Shown here one piece after another: positions 48,519-62,269 of a DNA stretch of 64,000 nucleotides. The notes under the pieces are model-generated. The model searched no databases, had not been told where the DNA came from, and saw only the letters and a list, made by a program, of their open reading frames with translations. The stretch's first letter is position 1. Each line of letters starts with the position of its first letter. This stretch comes from Spongilla lacustris (Eukaryota > Porifera > Demospongiae > Spongillida > Spongillidae), in NCBI GenBank assembly GCA_949361645.1, contig OX442428.1:629384-693383 (forward strand), given 5' to 3'. The position numbers and the translations under genes are program-made.

Positions 48519-48584
48519 TAACGTAGCAGCAATGACATCATTGGAACCGGTTCCACTGATAGTGATGTCATTGCTGCTACGTTA
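48519..48584. repeat. hairpin with perfect 22-bp arms
   Basis: taacgtagcagcaatgacat (48519) is matched inverted at 48563-48584; the loop contains the palindrome GAACCGGTTC. Confidence 0.9.
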
Positions 48585-48589
48585 AGTTT

Positions 48590-50005
48590 TTGTACTTGGT
48601 GAAGTTCCTTCTACAATCTCAGCTGTTACAGAGCTCTGCAGGCTGGTTGATATCTTGGTTAGCAGACATAGCTGATAATGCGGTGGAGTTAATTTTAAAC
48701 AATGAAGATGTTCATCAGTAACTCCTGAGACCAAGATTGCAGCTCTGAACTGCTTGAGAGAATGGTGAAGCTGTGGATAACATGCACTGCGTGGATTTTC
48801 ATTGTGTGGTGCTTTAATGGAGCAGTGCAAAGTTACCAACAAGATAACCACACAAAAATCAAAAGCCATGAGAAAAGAACTACATGTACTCCAGACAGTT
48901 CAAAGACTTTTGAATTGAATTGTGCATCTGTTGTAAAAATTTAGATCGTTACTACTCTTTGTGAAGGGGGGAAAAAATGTACTGAGAGTGGATTAGCATC
49001 GTCCACATATTATCTCTGGTATAGAATAGTAGCTGCACCTGAAGCCTTAAAAGTCATTGGTAGCATTGTCTGCGCCTCTATCAGACTATCCGCGCATTAC
49101 TGCAGAGCTGTCATTAGATTATTGGACAGGATGAGCTGGCACTGATCTAGACCTCAGGCCATGGATAATGCCTCTGTACATAAAGATATAAACATATTGA
49201 AACTGACACTTAGTCTCGTCCCCAGACCCTATACGTTGCGAAGACCACGAAATAATGACAAATGATTTTAAGGCGTTTCTTCACTAGCAACCACAATCCG
49301 GATTGGGGGTGCGTCCACACTAGCTAATGACCAAACCGAATCGATGCAGTTAGGGCGTGCCGATACTGATAATTAATGGCCGCTGTCTCGAGTATGGCAT
49401 ACATTTGCTTAGCGGCGTAGATGGAGCTACGCAAAAGTCATCTTAAGAAAAAAAGGGACACGTGGCCTTTTCCTGTTACATGCGCGCTTATAATTGTATG
49501 CTTATTATTTATAACCTTTTTGTATTTCTGCACAGTGGCGTATTTAGGGGGGAGGGGGGCTCAGGGGGCTAAGGCACCCCCCTCCGATACAAAAATGAAT
49601 ATATTTAAAATGAAACAATTCACTTCTATTATTAACAGCGTATCTTTAAAATCCTTTTGGAGTTTTTTCCTGAAATACTAAACAGGATGTCGGAAGCGTT
49701 AACGATTACGGCTTCAATCCACGGCTGTCTGCTCTCATTGGACGCGTGGAAATTAGGCCCTACGCCCAGAAATGGTTTCGAAGCCCCATAGCAACGGACT
49801 TGACAACCGATGTCCTTAGGAATGTGCTGTGTAGAACGTACAGGAAATGTAGTAAGCAGTTTAAAGCCTCACCACAAGTTACAAGCACCGTTGACCCTTT
49901 TATATAGCAGAAATCAAATTGCCTTATCTTATGAACCGTTGGCTTTTGCGCTCGAAAGCAAAGGTACTCCTTGCGGGGAACGGTGACCTCGTGAATTCAA
50001 TAAAC
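48590..50005. other. unassigned; CAGTGGCG-type transposon end near 49533
   Basis: cagtggcgtatttagg followed by G-runs at 49533 looks like another hAT-like terminus; gatacgcctctg near 50064-50077 could be its partner. No gene seen. Confidence 0.5.
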
Positions 50006-50010
50006 GATAC

Positions 50011-51952
50011 CAGTGGCGGATACAGGGGGGGGCAAACCCGGCCTATGCCCCCCCTAACTAATAAGGATACGCCTCTGTCCATTGTAATGAATTTAATTAC
50101 ATGTCATCAGCGCCGCACTGTCTTAGCTCTTGCAGGCGCTAAACCTGTCGTACGTGCTAAGTATCACCCCTGACACGTGGCACTTTTTCTATTGTGCTTT
50201 TGAGCGTTCAGTTCGTACATTCGTTCAGCGTTCAGTTCGTACATTCGTTCAGCGCTCAGTTCGTACATTCGTTCAGCGTTCAGTTCGTACATTGCGAATT
50301 TCAATTTCAATTGCCGTCAGGAAAGTAGTAGATCTGCGGAGTCCGCCGTCATCCGGATCCCATGGCTAAGCGTCAGCTGACCATTGCTGAAGTGTTTGCG
50401 GCGTGCAAAAAGTGTACAGTGTATGTGCCAATGAATCATTAATCATACGAGTGAGATTTTGTAGTGAAGAAAGCAGAGTCTACTCTTGAGTGCCTAACCC
50501 TAAAAACACCAGTGGCTAGGGTTTTGGAGCGGAGATGATGTTGCTTACTGCGCTTTCCCAGACACCCTGGCAAGTTCGGAGGGCACGCCCCCATTCCCAT
50601 CCCTAGCTATATGCAGGGTTGCCGAAAGTCAGGCCGGGGTCCGGCCTGTGACCAGCCGGTCTGACAGCCCCGGCCTGTCAGATCGGCCTGCCAGGTCGAT
50701 ATTAATTATACATTCATAGCTAATTGATAATTTGATCGCTTACATGTAGATTGTATGAATGGCCTTGAATGTTGTTCAGACTCATTTGTGCTGCGCACGA
50801 ATCCACTTCAGGTACTCCACTTTTATCAGATGTGCTTCCTCCAACCCCGATCTTTGCATACATAATCCAGACGAATTCGTAATTACCGTAGAGTATTGGC
50901 GCCCCCCCTCCAAAAAAAAAAAAGGTCCCGTGTTTAAACGAGCGTATCGACGTAATCATGAACGCAGCTGCGTGAGCTGCGTGCCATACTTTAAACTCCT
51001 GCTGGAGTGCCAGTTCTTTCCTGAAATGTTTAAACGGGTACGCGGAAGTTTTAAAGATTACGTCGATATACGTTTGTTTCCCACTAAGTAGAAAACAAAA
51101 CACTAACTCTACTTCCATTGTTTGGTCGCATTTCAAGGTGTACAGAGTCTACATATAAAAGAACTCTAGCTGCTAAAAGCTAAATAGCCCCCACTTGAAC
51201 AGTATTTTACAATGAAGGTTCCCCCATTATCTGTGTCATGCACCACTCATATTTTATGTCATCTGTTGATCACAACTCCATGCATGAGTTGCACTTGCAA
51301 CCTTATTCATGTAAGTACATGTACATTTTTGGTAATGACAACGTGAGTTTCTCATTCTCGTGCACAACTGACCATGCTAAAGAACTCCATTATTCGCATG
51401 ACTTCTCTAATGCATCATGTACATGTTAATCACTTGGAACAGGAATCTATAACCCACATCAATGAAGCTGTCCAGTACATCCCCCACCCCCATCCCCAAC
51501 CCCACCTCATTCACCTCCATAAAAATGGTTGGTAGTATATGTAATGTGGAACACTCAACACAGAAATATGCTTTGGCCTTTATCTCTATATGTGATCAGG
51601 CATGCAGTTTACATTTATGTACATGTATGTATTATTTGCACTTCCAATACTGCCAATGCCACACATGCAGAGTCAGTAATCCTTCCTAACGGAGACAGAG
51701 CACCCTGAAATCAGTCAAAGCTGTGCATCTATATATGATCTCTGATAACACAATGCATGTAATTGCTGGCGCATGCATTGGTGTGACAATCTACTCCCCC
51801 TTTGTGGGCGGATCCCAGCCTGTCAGGTGAGAGTCCGGCCTGCCAGGCCAAGCGGACAGTCCGGCCTGGCAGGCCGACCTGTCATGCCGGGCTGGCCTTC
51901 GGCAACCCTGCCTATATGCCCCCCCTAACACAAAATCCTGTATCCGCCCCTG
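50011..51952. mobile_element. non-autonomous element with CAGTGGCGGATACAGG ends, hosting a nested hAT
   Basis: The left end is CAGTGGCGGATACAGGGG and the right end is the inverse (CCTGTATCCGCCCCTG). Flanked by GATAC on both sides (50006-50010, 51953-51957). Contains a 24-bp tandem repeat (gttcagttcgtacattcgtt + cagc) at 50206-50293 and the nested element 50614-51910. No transposase. Confidence 0.78.
50614..51910. mobile_element. nested hAT-type non-autonomous element, 1.3 kb
   Basis: Ends CAGGGTTGCCGAAAG and inverse, flanked by near-identical 8-bp duplications gctatatg (50606-50613) and cctatatg (51911-51918). Subterminal GGCCTG/CAGGCC repeats occur at both ends. Interior frames have no hAT similarity. 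Confidence 0.85.
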
Positions 51953-52124
51953 GATACTGACGCTCGGACACAAAAACTAAGCAACAAACAACTATTGTGA
52001 TAAAGTAAGTAGAATGTCCTGTTTGTTTTTAGTAAAAGCTAGTGCTAACGAATTTTTTAAAATGGTTTTATGAAATCGGCCATTTTCTTCGTAATTCAGT
52101 TAGACTTACGTACGGATATGCATG

Positions 52125-53040
52125 CAGTGTTGCCGCGGTCCACTACTTTTCAGTGGACCGTGGACCGCGGTCAAACCTAAGTAGCCAGACCGTGACCGGA
52201 CCGCGACCGTGCACAAATCAAACAATCCAGGACCGTGACCGTCGGTCGGACCGCGGTCCACAATGCTGATAATATAAATCCAAGAAAGGCAATGCAAATG
52301 CAACAATGACAACACATACATACACACACACACATTATGAAACATACAACAAAGTACAAAGTCTGAAAAAACAATGCTATTTCCAGAAGTATTGATTGTG
52401 GCGTAAAAAAATGGTCTTGTGAAGTCTTTCTGGAAGCAGGCGCCATCTTTTTTTGTCGGTTATGTTTTTGGCCGTGGAAAAAACCCTTTCAGAGGAAGCT
52501 GATGAAGCGGGGATGGCCAAGTATTTTTTTGCAAGCACTGATATAATGGGATAATTAGTAGCATTAACAGACCACCAGTTAAGTGGGTCCAATCCTGTCA
52601 GATGATCTGACTCTGGCACTGCCAGATACCTACATGTACAAATCAACGTTATCATAATACATAACATTTCAACATTCATTTTTGAAGTACCTTTTTAGTT
52701 CTTCATCAACACGATCATCAACAGTGTTAGAAAATAGCTGTGTTGGTGTTGGTAAAGCAAAACTGAAAAGTAACTTCCTAGTTCTATAATACGCACACTC
52801 AAAATATTTTTTAAAAGCAGGGCACCAATAGATCACGTGCACGCCATGTGCATGCCATGCGTATTTAGGCGTGGGTACGAGGGGGACCGCGGTCAGACCG
52901 TCGGTCCAGTACTGCTTGGACCGTGACCGTCCATGACCGTCCGTGAATGAAAATAATAAGGACCGAGGCTCGCGGTCCAGCTAAAAATGGCGAGGACTGC
53001 GGTCCGGACCGTCGGTCCCGGTCGGACCGCGGCAACACTG
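52125..53040 (-). mobile_element. internally deleted hAT element, 916 bp, with perfect 8-bp duplication
   Basis: Ends CAGTGTTGCCGCGGTCC and exact inverse, flanked by TATGCATG on both sides (52117-52124, 53041-53048). About 130-150 bp at each end is packed with GGACCGCGGTCC-like palindromes. Retains the last exons of its transposase. Confidence 0.95.
52377..52762 (-). pseudogene. hAT transposase C-terminal (dimerisation) exons
   Basis: Exons 52762-52691 and 52629-52377 join in phase across a short intron. The second encodes the hAT dimerisation domain: LDPLNWW, YPIISVLAKKYLAIPASSASSERVFS, then RLLPERLHKTIFLRHN and a stop. The catalytic part is missing, so this copy could only move with help from a full-length relative. 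Confidence 0.93.
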
Positions 53041-53048
53041 TATGCATG

Positions 53049-56002
<2,954 letters not shown>

Positions 56003-59000
56003 GAAGATTAAAGATACTCCCCTCCCAGTCAGAGCACTGTAAGGTGTCTCTTTGGTGTCTCAGAGGTGTGCAGAGAATGCTCTTTATTAATTCATTTTGT
56101 GGACTGGCTGTGTGGTTTGCATGAGTGTATGTGGTATGTGGAACAATCCTTGGTACACCAGCACTCAATTTGCTCTCTTTCCCTCACACTGAACAGTATT
56201 GACTGGTCACACCCAGTATATTTGATGACAAGAAAGAAAACACACCAACCTCAATGGAACACTTCCTGCTGAGCCTTCGATATTCTGTGCAAGAGCTCGT
56301 TGGAACTAACTTTACTGAGGTTGAACACTTCCCTCAGTAGATTCATTGCAAACTGATTATTTTTATTCCAATATCTGTCATTCTTTTTTATTATGCAAAT
56401 TGTGTAATGTTCTTGTCATAAAATATTGCCATGTGCATGAATCTTTAGTGGAAAGATGCAGTGTCATTGATATTTTCGTTGTGTACTCGGTATACAAGAC
56501 CAAACAGAGCATGCCGGGTGAACGGATGTTTAAGATAGTGAAGTAAGACTATTTAACAGCTTACTATAATATGCCCAAAACATCGATCCTAATCTTCATG
56601 TGTATAGAATTGGCTATATGGATTGTTGAAAGTGTGTAAAATATTATATATAATTATGCCATTTTAATTCATTAATTTTGATGCTAACATGATTTTTCTA
56701 GGTGGATTTTAGCCCTAGCATGATTAATACACAATGTTCAGACTGACTTAATTTGTGTCTTTGTATGTATCAGTCAATTCTGGTTTTGTATCAGGCATAA
56801 TGTGACTGTGTTGTGTACGTGTAATCTAGGTATAAAATTTAATAGCACTGTACCAGTTCAATTTATTTGGGGTTGCCAAGTTACTAGCCTATCTGCAGGT
56901 GAGTTAGAGTGAAATGAGATAAACTTTTAAACAAATAGTCCACTGTTAACAAAAAACAGTAAATGCCACATCCTTTGTAAGTTGTAGTGTCCTATCTCAG
57001 CCCATCATTGAAAGTATTTAGTACTCTACTGCATCAGATGGGTGACAGATTATTCAGTATCAAAGGCGCTCATAAAAAAACATGTCACAAATTCCAAACT
57101 TACAAAATATGTTGCTATGGCAATGAAATTAAATCTTTTTTTTTTTCTTAGTAAGGCTCCACAACATTTGCAAGTTTGGAATTTGTGAAGTACTCTGGGC
57201 CAGTAGGCCTATGTTTCATTAGCACCAATTTTTCATTTCCCTTATTATTTTAAACCTTATTTAGATCATCTCAATCTTCAGTGTATGCACGCAAAATATT
57301 CATTGCACAACTATTCTAGGCTCAATATATCCTCCTGAGACAATTGTCTTCACTGACTTTCTGACTTGCAATCAGCACCCAACTTCCATTGTACTTGCAG
57401 AAGTGCACTTATAAAATCTCCACCTATTCAGGGCCAAATTATGCCGGCCATGTGTACTTTAACTATATGTTAGTGAATTGATAGAAAAAGAATACTCTAA
57501 CTTTCCAGAATTTGTAGATCATATTGCTATGCATATTTAATACACATGAGCACAAATGATACAGTGAAAACTTGGTACTAAATTTTCAACAATCCATATA
57601 GCCAATAAGCGATAAATAAATACCGGGATGTTTTGGTACATCTTTGACCACAAGAAACATTTTTGATTATTGTAAGGAATAATCTTACTTGGATCATGTG
57701 CTCACAGTACATGTATTGTAGTAGTATTCACCTCATTTATCAGGATCAAGACTTATCTTAGATTTTTTTTTCACAATTTTAAATATAGCATTGTTATCAA
57801 CATTAACTACGAAATTATAAACATTCCAATGCAAGAGCCATGCTCTCAAGGTTGAGGGTCATAGCTTGAAACTTATGTAGCTTATACAGCTATATATTCT
57901 TGCTTCTAGAATCATTTATGATTTAAACAAAGGTTATACTGATACATCAAGAGGTGCTGGTTTACCAACCATAGTAATAGGTAAACAAACTGTATTTTTG
58001 TAGGGAACAAAGCAAGGTCTGATGGTACATGAGAAGAGGAAACTGACATCAGACAAATTGAAGTTAGTATGTTTTGTGACTCACTGGGCTGTAACTTGAG
58101 AAAACAGGTGTAACAAAAGTGTTGTAAATGTTCGCAGTTGAGTGATGGTTCAGGTGCATGCTGTAGCACGCATAAATAATATACAGTGAAATAATAAATA
58201 ATATAAAGTGAAATAAATAAGTAATAATATACATACTTTATTCTATATGTATCTTAATGATGGAGACAATTTTTTGCAACTCTGTGTCATTACTATTGCA
58301 ATTATAATTATAAAATTATGAAATTATGAGCATACATAACATTAGCATATGAATGCGCGAGTAAATCTAACTATACACACTGATTATTGTCATCATTGTG
58401 GAAGCTAACTGACGTGATTGCTTTGGTAGCTAGAGCAAGGTTCATGTTCAGTCGACTGCAAATATCGAAAGTGGCCTTGTTGAACATGAGGCAAGACAGG
58501 AAAAACACTCCTGGGCTTGTTTGTCACAGGATTCAACAGCAAGTGGTACACAAGCCCACCCCAGATCTGAACACTTCTGGTAATTGGCTGCATAATTCCA
58601 TGCCTCAGCAGCCTAAGTTGCTGCACCACCAATCACATGGTCACCCACCTCCAGTAAAATGTTTGCATTAAGCGGTGAAGCAACAGCTATGTCCAGAGCA
58701 GCAGGCTTCTCATGCCCCCAGTCAAAAACTAAAATGCCAGCTGGCCAATGATCATGGCTGAGTCCAGAACAAGCCAGTGAGCCCATCCACCAAGTAGTCT
58801 GGGGACCTGACTGATGGTAAGTACCACCATTAGTTGGGTCCCCAGACTATTCACCAATATGTTCCTCTATTTATTATACCTCAGAACATCACCTCCACAT
58901 TTGCATGTAGCGGCATGATGGCCAAGTGGGTCAAGGCCACTGTTTGGGCAGAGAGAACGTGTGGAACCACAAGAGGTCTCCATACCCAGCCACCACTTCA

Positions 59001-60338
59001 CTGCAGTCTGAAATTCATCAGAGTCCATGTGCAGACCCAAGCAAATTGAAAGGACAACAGAAAGCCATGAAGCAGAGTGGAGTGCTGACACAAAAAGGAG
59101 TCGTGGTTTATCTGCTGGCAATGGCCTGGTCCAAGAGATATTATTCAGCATATGGCTTGCTCACAACTGAAATGTGTTGCTATGTGTGTTGCCATAGCAA
59201 AAAACATTTGGTTGACATGCTTTTAATGAGCACCATTTGATACTTTTAATAGATTGCCACCCATCTGATGCAGTAGAGTACTAAATACTTTCAATGATGG
59301 GCTGAGATAGGACACTACAACTTACAAAGGATGTGGCATTTACTGTTTTTTGTTAACAGTGGACTATTTGTTGTGTTGTTTAAAAGTTTATCTCATTTCA
59401 CTCTAACTCATCTGCAGATAGGCTAGTAACTTGGCAACCCCAAATAAATTGAACTGGTACAGTGCTATTAAATTTTATACCTAGATTACACGTACACAAC
59501 ACAGTCACATTATGCCTAATACAAAACCAGAATTGACTGATACATACAAAGACACAACTGAACATTGTGTATTAATCATGCTAGGGCTAAAATCCACCTA
59601 GAAAAATCATGTTAGCATCAAAATTAATGAATTAAAATGGCATAATTATATATAATATTTTACATACTGACACCTGCATACACAACACAAACACACCTTC
59701 AACAATCCATATAGCCAATTCTATATAATTAGCAACACATGAAGATTAGGATCGATGTTTTGGGCATATTATAGTAAGCTGTTAAATAGTCTTACTTCAC
59801 TATCTTAAACATCCGTCCACCCGACATGCTCTGTTTGGTCTTGTATACTTGAGTACACAACGAAAATATCAATGACACTGCATAGATTAATGCACTTGGC
59901 AATATTAATTTTTATGACAAGAACATTACACAATTTGCATAATAAAAAAGAATGACAGATATTGGAATAAAAATAATCAGTTTGCAATGAATCTACTGAG
60001 GGAAGTGTTCAACCTCAGTAAAGTTAGTTCCAACGAGCTCTTGCACAGAATATCGAAGGCTCAGCAGGAAGTGTTCCATTGAGGTTGGTGTGTTTTCTTT
60101 CTTGTCATCAAATATACTGGGTGTGACCAGTCAATACTGTTCAGTGTGAGGGAAAGAGAGAGCAAATTGAGTGCTGGTGTACCAAGGATTGTTCCACATA
60201 TCACATACACTCATGCAAACCACACAGCCAGTCCACAAAATGAATTAATAAAGAGCATTCTCTGCACACCTCTGAGACACCAAAGAGACACCTTACAGTG
60301 CTCTGACTGGGAGGGGAGTATCTTTAATCTTCAGCCTC
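56003..60338. mobile_element. 4.3-kb element with ~1.1-kb inverted arms
   Basis: 56003-57087 and 59214-60338 are inverted copies with few differences (small indels near 56617 and 59675). They enclose a 2.1-kb centre holding an RT-element relic. The outer ends are ctgaagattaaag and its inverse; no clear target duplication. A second short match to the arm (ttcaacaatccatatagcca) occurs inside the centre at 57588. It could be a long-arm transposon, a fold-back duplication, or an assembly hairpin. Confidence 0.8.
58390..59151 (-). pseudogene. C-terminal part of a reverse-transcriptase-type element protein, decayed
   Basis: 59151-58867 reads SALHSASWLSVVLSICLGLH, then DSDEFQTAVKWWLG and DPLGHHAATCKCGGDV. 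After breaks, 58730-58480 reads FDWGHEKPAALDIAVASPL and DLGWACVPLAVES. These phrases in this order are typical of the region after the RT in a family of element proteins common in sponges and cnidarians (a Cys/His zinc motif and an endonuclease-like fold). The RT itself is absent; several stops and shifts are present. Confidence 0.72.
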
Positions 60339-60589
60339 CTACCTTTCGCGAAGTTCTCCTGGTGCCTGCCATATGCTTCCTCTGTTGGGTCTGACTTGCA
60401 GAAGTGTTTCAACGAGTCGAGAACTGCACGCGCCGGACCCTGATTATGCAGTGATATATTATACTTTATAGGGCCTAGTACTGTAACCTATTGAAATTAG
60501 AAACTCTCATTATGAACGAGTAGCAAGCAGCGTTAAATGCACCTCAAGATATAAGTAGATGACTTGATCGATAGTTCGACATTGTGATG

Positions 60590-60716
60590 GGGCACGGCAG
60601 CTTTGTAGGATGTAGCGAGTGTAGGGCACGGGCAACTTCGTACGTTGTAGGGCACGGCAGCTTTGTAGGCTGTAGGGCACGGGCAACTTCGTACGTTGTA
60701 GGGCACGGCAGCTATT
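60590..60716. repeat. ~51-bp tandem repeat, 2.5 copies
   Basis: Alternates gggcacggcagctttgtagg and gggcacgggcaacttcgtac. Confidence 0.88.
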
Positions 60717-60885
60717 CTAATAGATGCACACCAAGATTGGGGGTAAAATATATAAAAGTAAAAATAAATACGGGGCCCGCAGTGGGTAAAATTTTTCATA
60801 AAAAATTGAATATCCATACACCCCCCATAAGACGGTCACCGTTACGGGAAATTTTTTTTGGTTGTATAAGGATTGTTGCCGTCTG

Positions 60886-61600
60886 AAATGGCGTTCTCGC
60901 AGGTGAAACAAAGCCACTTTGCGAAAACTGGAGACTCGGTTAGAGAAACAGCAGTCATTGGCATCCAAGGTTCGTAAGTGGATAGGCGAGCTTTCTGACG
61001 AGGTAACGAAGTTGTTAGCAGAAATAAAGGACTTGCGTGAGAATGGGCCGAAAGAAAGTGGAAAAGATGTCTCTAGTGTTGTGAGTAGTCTCGAAACAGA
61101 CGCGAAAGTGCTGGAACTGACGTTACAGAGCATAACTAAATGCAAAGAAAACTGCTTCAGGCTATACATGGGATAGCTTGCCTCCAAATTTCAAAAAACA
61201 GTATGTTGCTTTGTAATACACTGATGGCAGAATAGAACTAAGTGAAGCTGAAGATGAGAATCTGCCAAAACATATAGATACTCTAAACGCAATGTTTCAT
61301 GGTGGCAGACTTGCAGAAGATTGTGAGCACCGATGGAGGGTCATCTGCAGTATGTTTGAATGGTCACTGGAAGACTGGTTCATTCAAAGTCGAAGACACC
61401 AACCAAGTGTGATCTCATATAAAGATCTTTGTGACGAGCGAAATCTTATTGCACATCCAAGCATTGATTTGGCAATTGCAGAAAAACTTTGTAACAAGCT
61501 TTTAGAAACAGAAGTTAGTCTGGAAGATTACTCTATCATGTATGAAAACATTAAGTTACAAAAGAAGAATTTGTATTTGGATGTGTCGCAGTGTGTGTAG
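60886..61600 (+). pseudogene. coiled-coil protein with HEPN-like RNxxxH motif, broken
   Basis: The first frame (to 61176) is a Leu/Lys/Glu heptad-type coiled coil (LETRLEKQQSLASKV; LSDEVTKLLAEIKDL). The upstream start is uncertain; an ATG at about 60888 is in another frame. A second frame (about 61215-61600) reads ELSEAEDENLPKHID, RWRVICSMFEWSLEDWF and LCDERNLIAHPSID, then stops. RNLIAH fits the R-x4-H signature of HEPN RNases, but I cannot confirm the fold. Between them, a frameshift near 61158 and an in-frame TAA near 61220 separate the halves. An unrecognised intron could be an alternative. No homologue was recognised with certainty. Confidence 0.45.
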
Positions 61601-61879
61601 GATTGTATGTATATTAAAAGTGTTATTGCAACAACAAATTATTTCACAAGACACCATGTGCTATTTTGCATCACAGAGTTTCGGCATAGCGAGAACAGGG
61701 TTGTTTTGGGGGCTGGTGCTATGCAGCTTGCTCTGAGGACTCCATTGCCTCTCAGAGTGAAGAGGTATACACTGCCCTCCAACAGAAGCATCAGGCATCT
61801 CACCCAGCTATGTATGCGTGGTGACCAGTGCTTATCTTTTCAGTGATGTGACAGAAGATGAGACTGAACTGCTAAGGCA

Positions 61880-62170
61880 ATTTGCATGAAGTTCCTCCCT
61901 GGTGACCCCTCCCTCCCCTGGTACAGGTCCTGTGTTGAACTCTTCATGTCCAAGTTTTCAGCCTCTGAGACACAGGTTTGTGGGCATGTCCTAGAGTGGA
62001 GGTGTGTCTGTGGGTATGTTGGTATGCCCCGCCCACAACTGGACCTGGGGATTACAGGGTTACAGATGGTGGGAGTGAGGAGAGTGGAGAATAGATTCCT
62101 GTACAACCGGTTCAATGACCGGTTGGGAGGTTACTTGAGCAGCCTCCATACTCCAAGATGATACAGCAAT
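61880..62170 (+). pseudogene. LRRC9: duplicated fragment of LRRC9 exon 1
   Basis: Near-copy of 30065-30355 in the LRRC9 gene: FLPGDPSLPWYRSC, LMSKFSASETQVCG and so on, with small indels (for example in the GYVG.. region) that break the frame. It lacks the flanking introns, so it is a segmental scrap rather than a second gene. Confidence 0.92.
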
Positions 62171-62227
62171 GTTCCTCAGGCCCGGCGGTTGCAACCGCCG
62201 GGCCTGAGGAACGTTGCTGTATCATCT
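62156..62227. repeat. 72-bp near-perfect palindrome
   Basis: Arms of 36 bp meet at 62191/62192 with one mismatch; the GC-rich centre is ggcggttg|caaccgcc. The left arm's outer half is the end of the LRRC9 scrap. Confidence 0.97.
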
Positions 62228-62269
62228 ATGTAACATAACATTTGAAATACGTGCTGGTTGCTATTATCT

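Noticed and set aside
50720..51136. 138-codon minus-strand frame
   Set aside because: Lies inside a non-autonomous hAT element, includes a poly-A-derived FFFF run and has no hAT motif.
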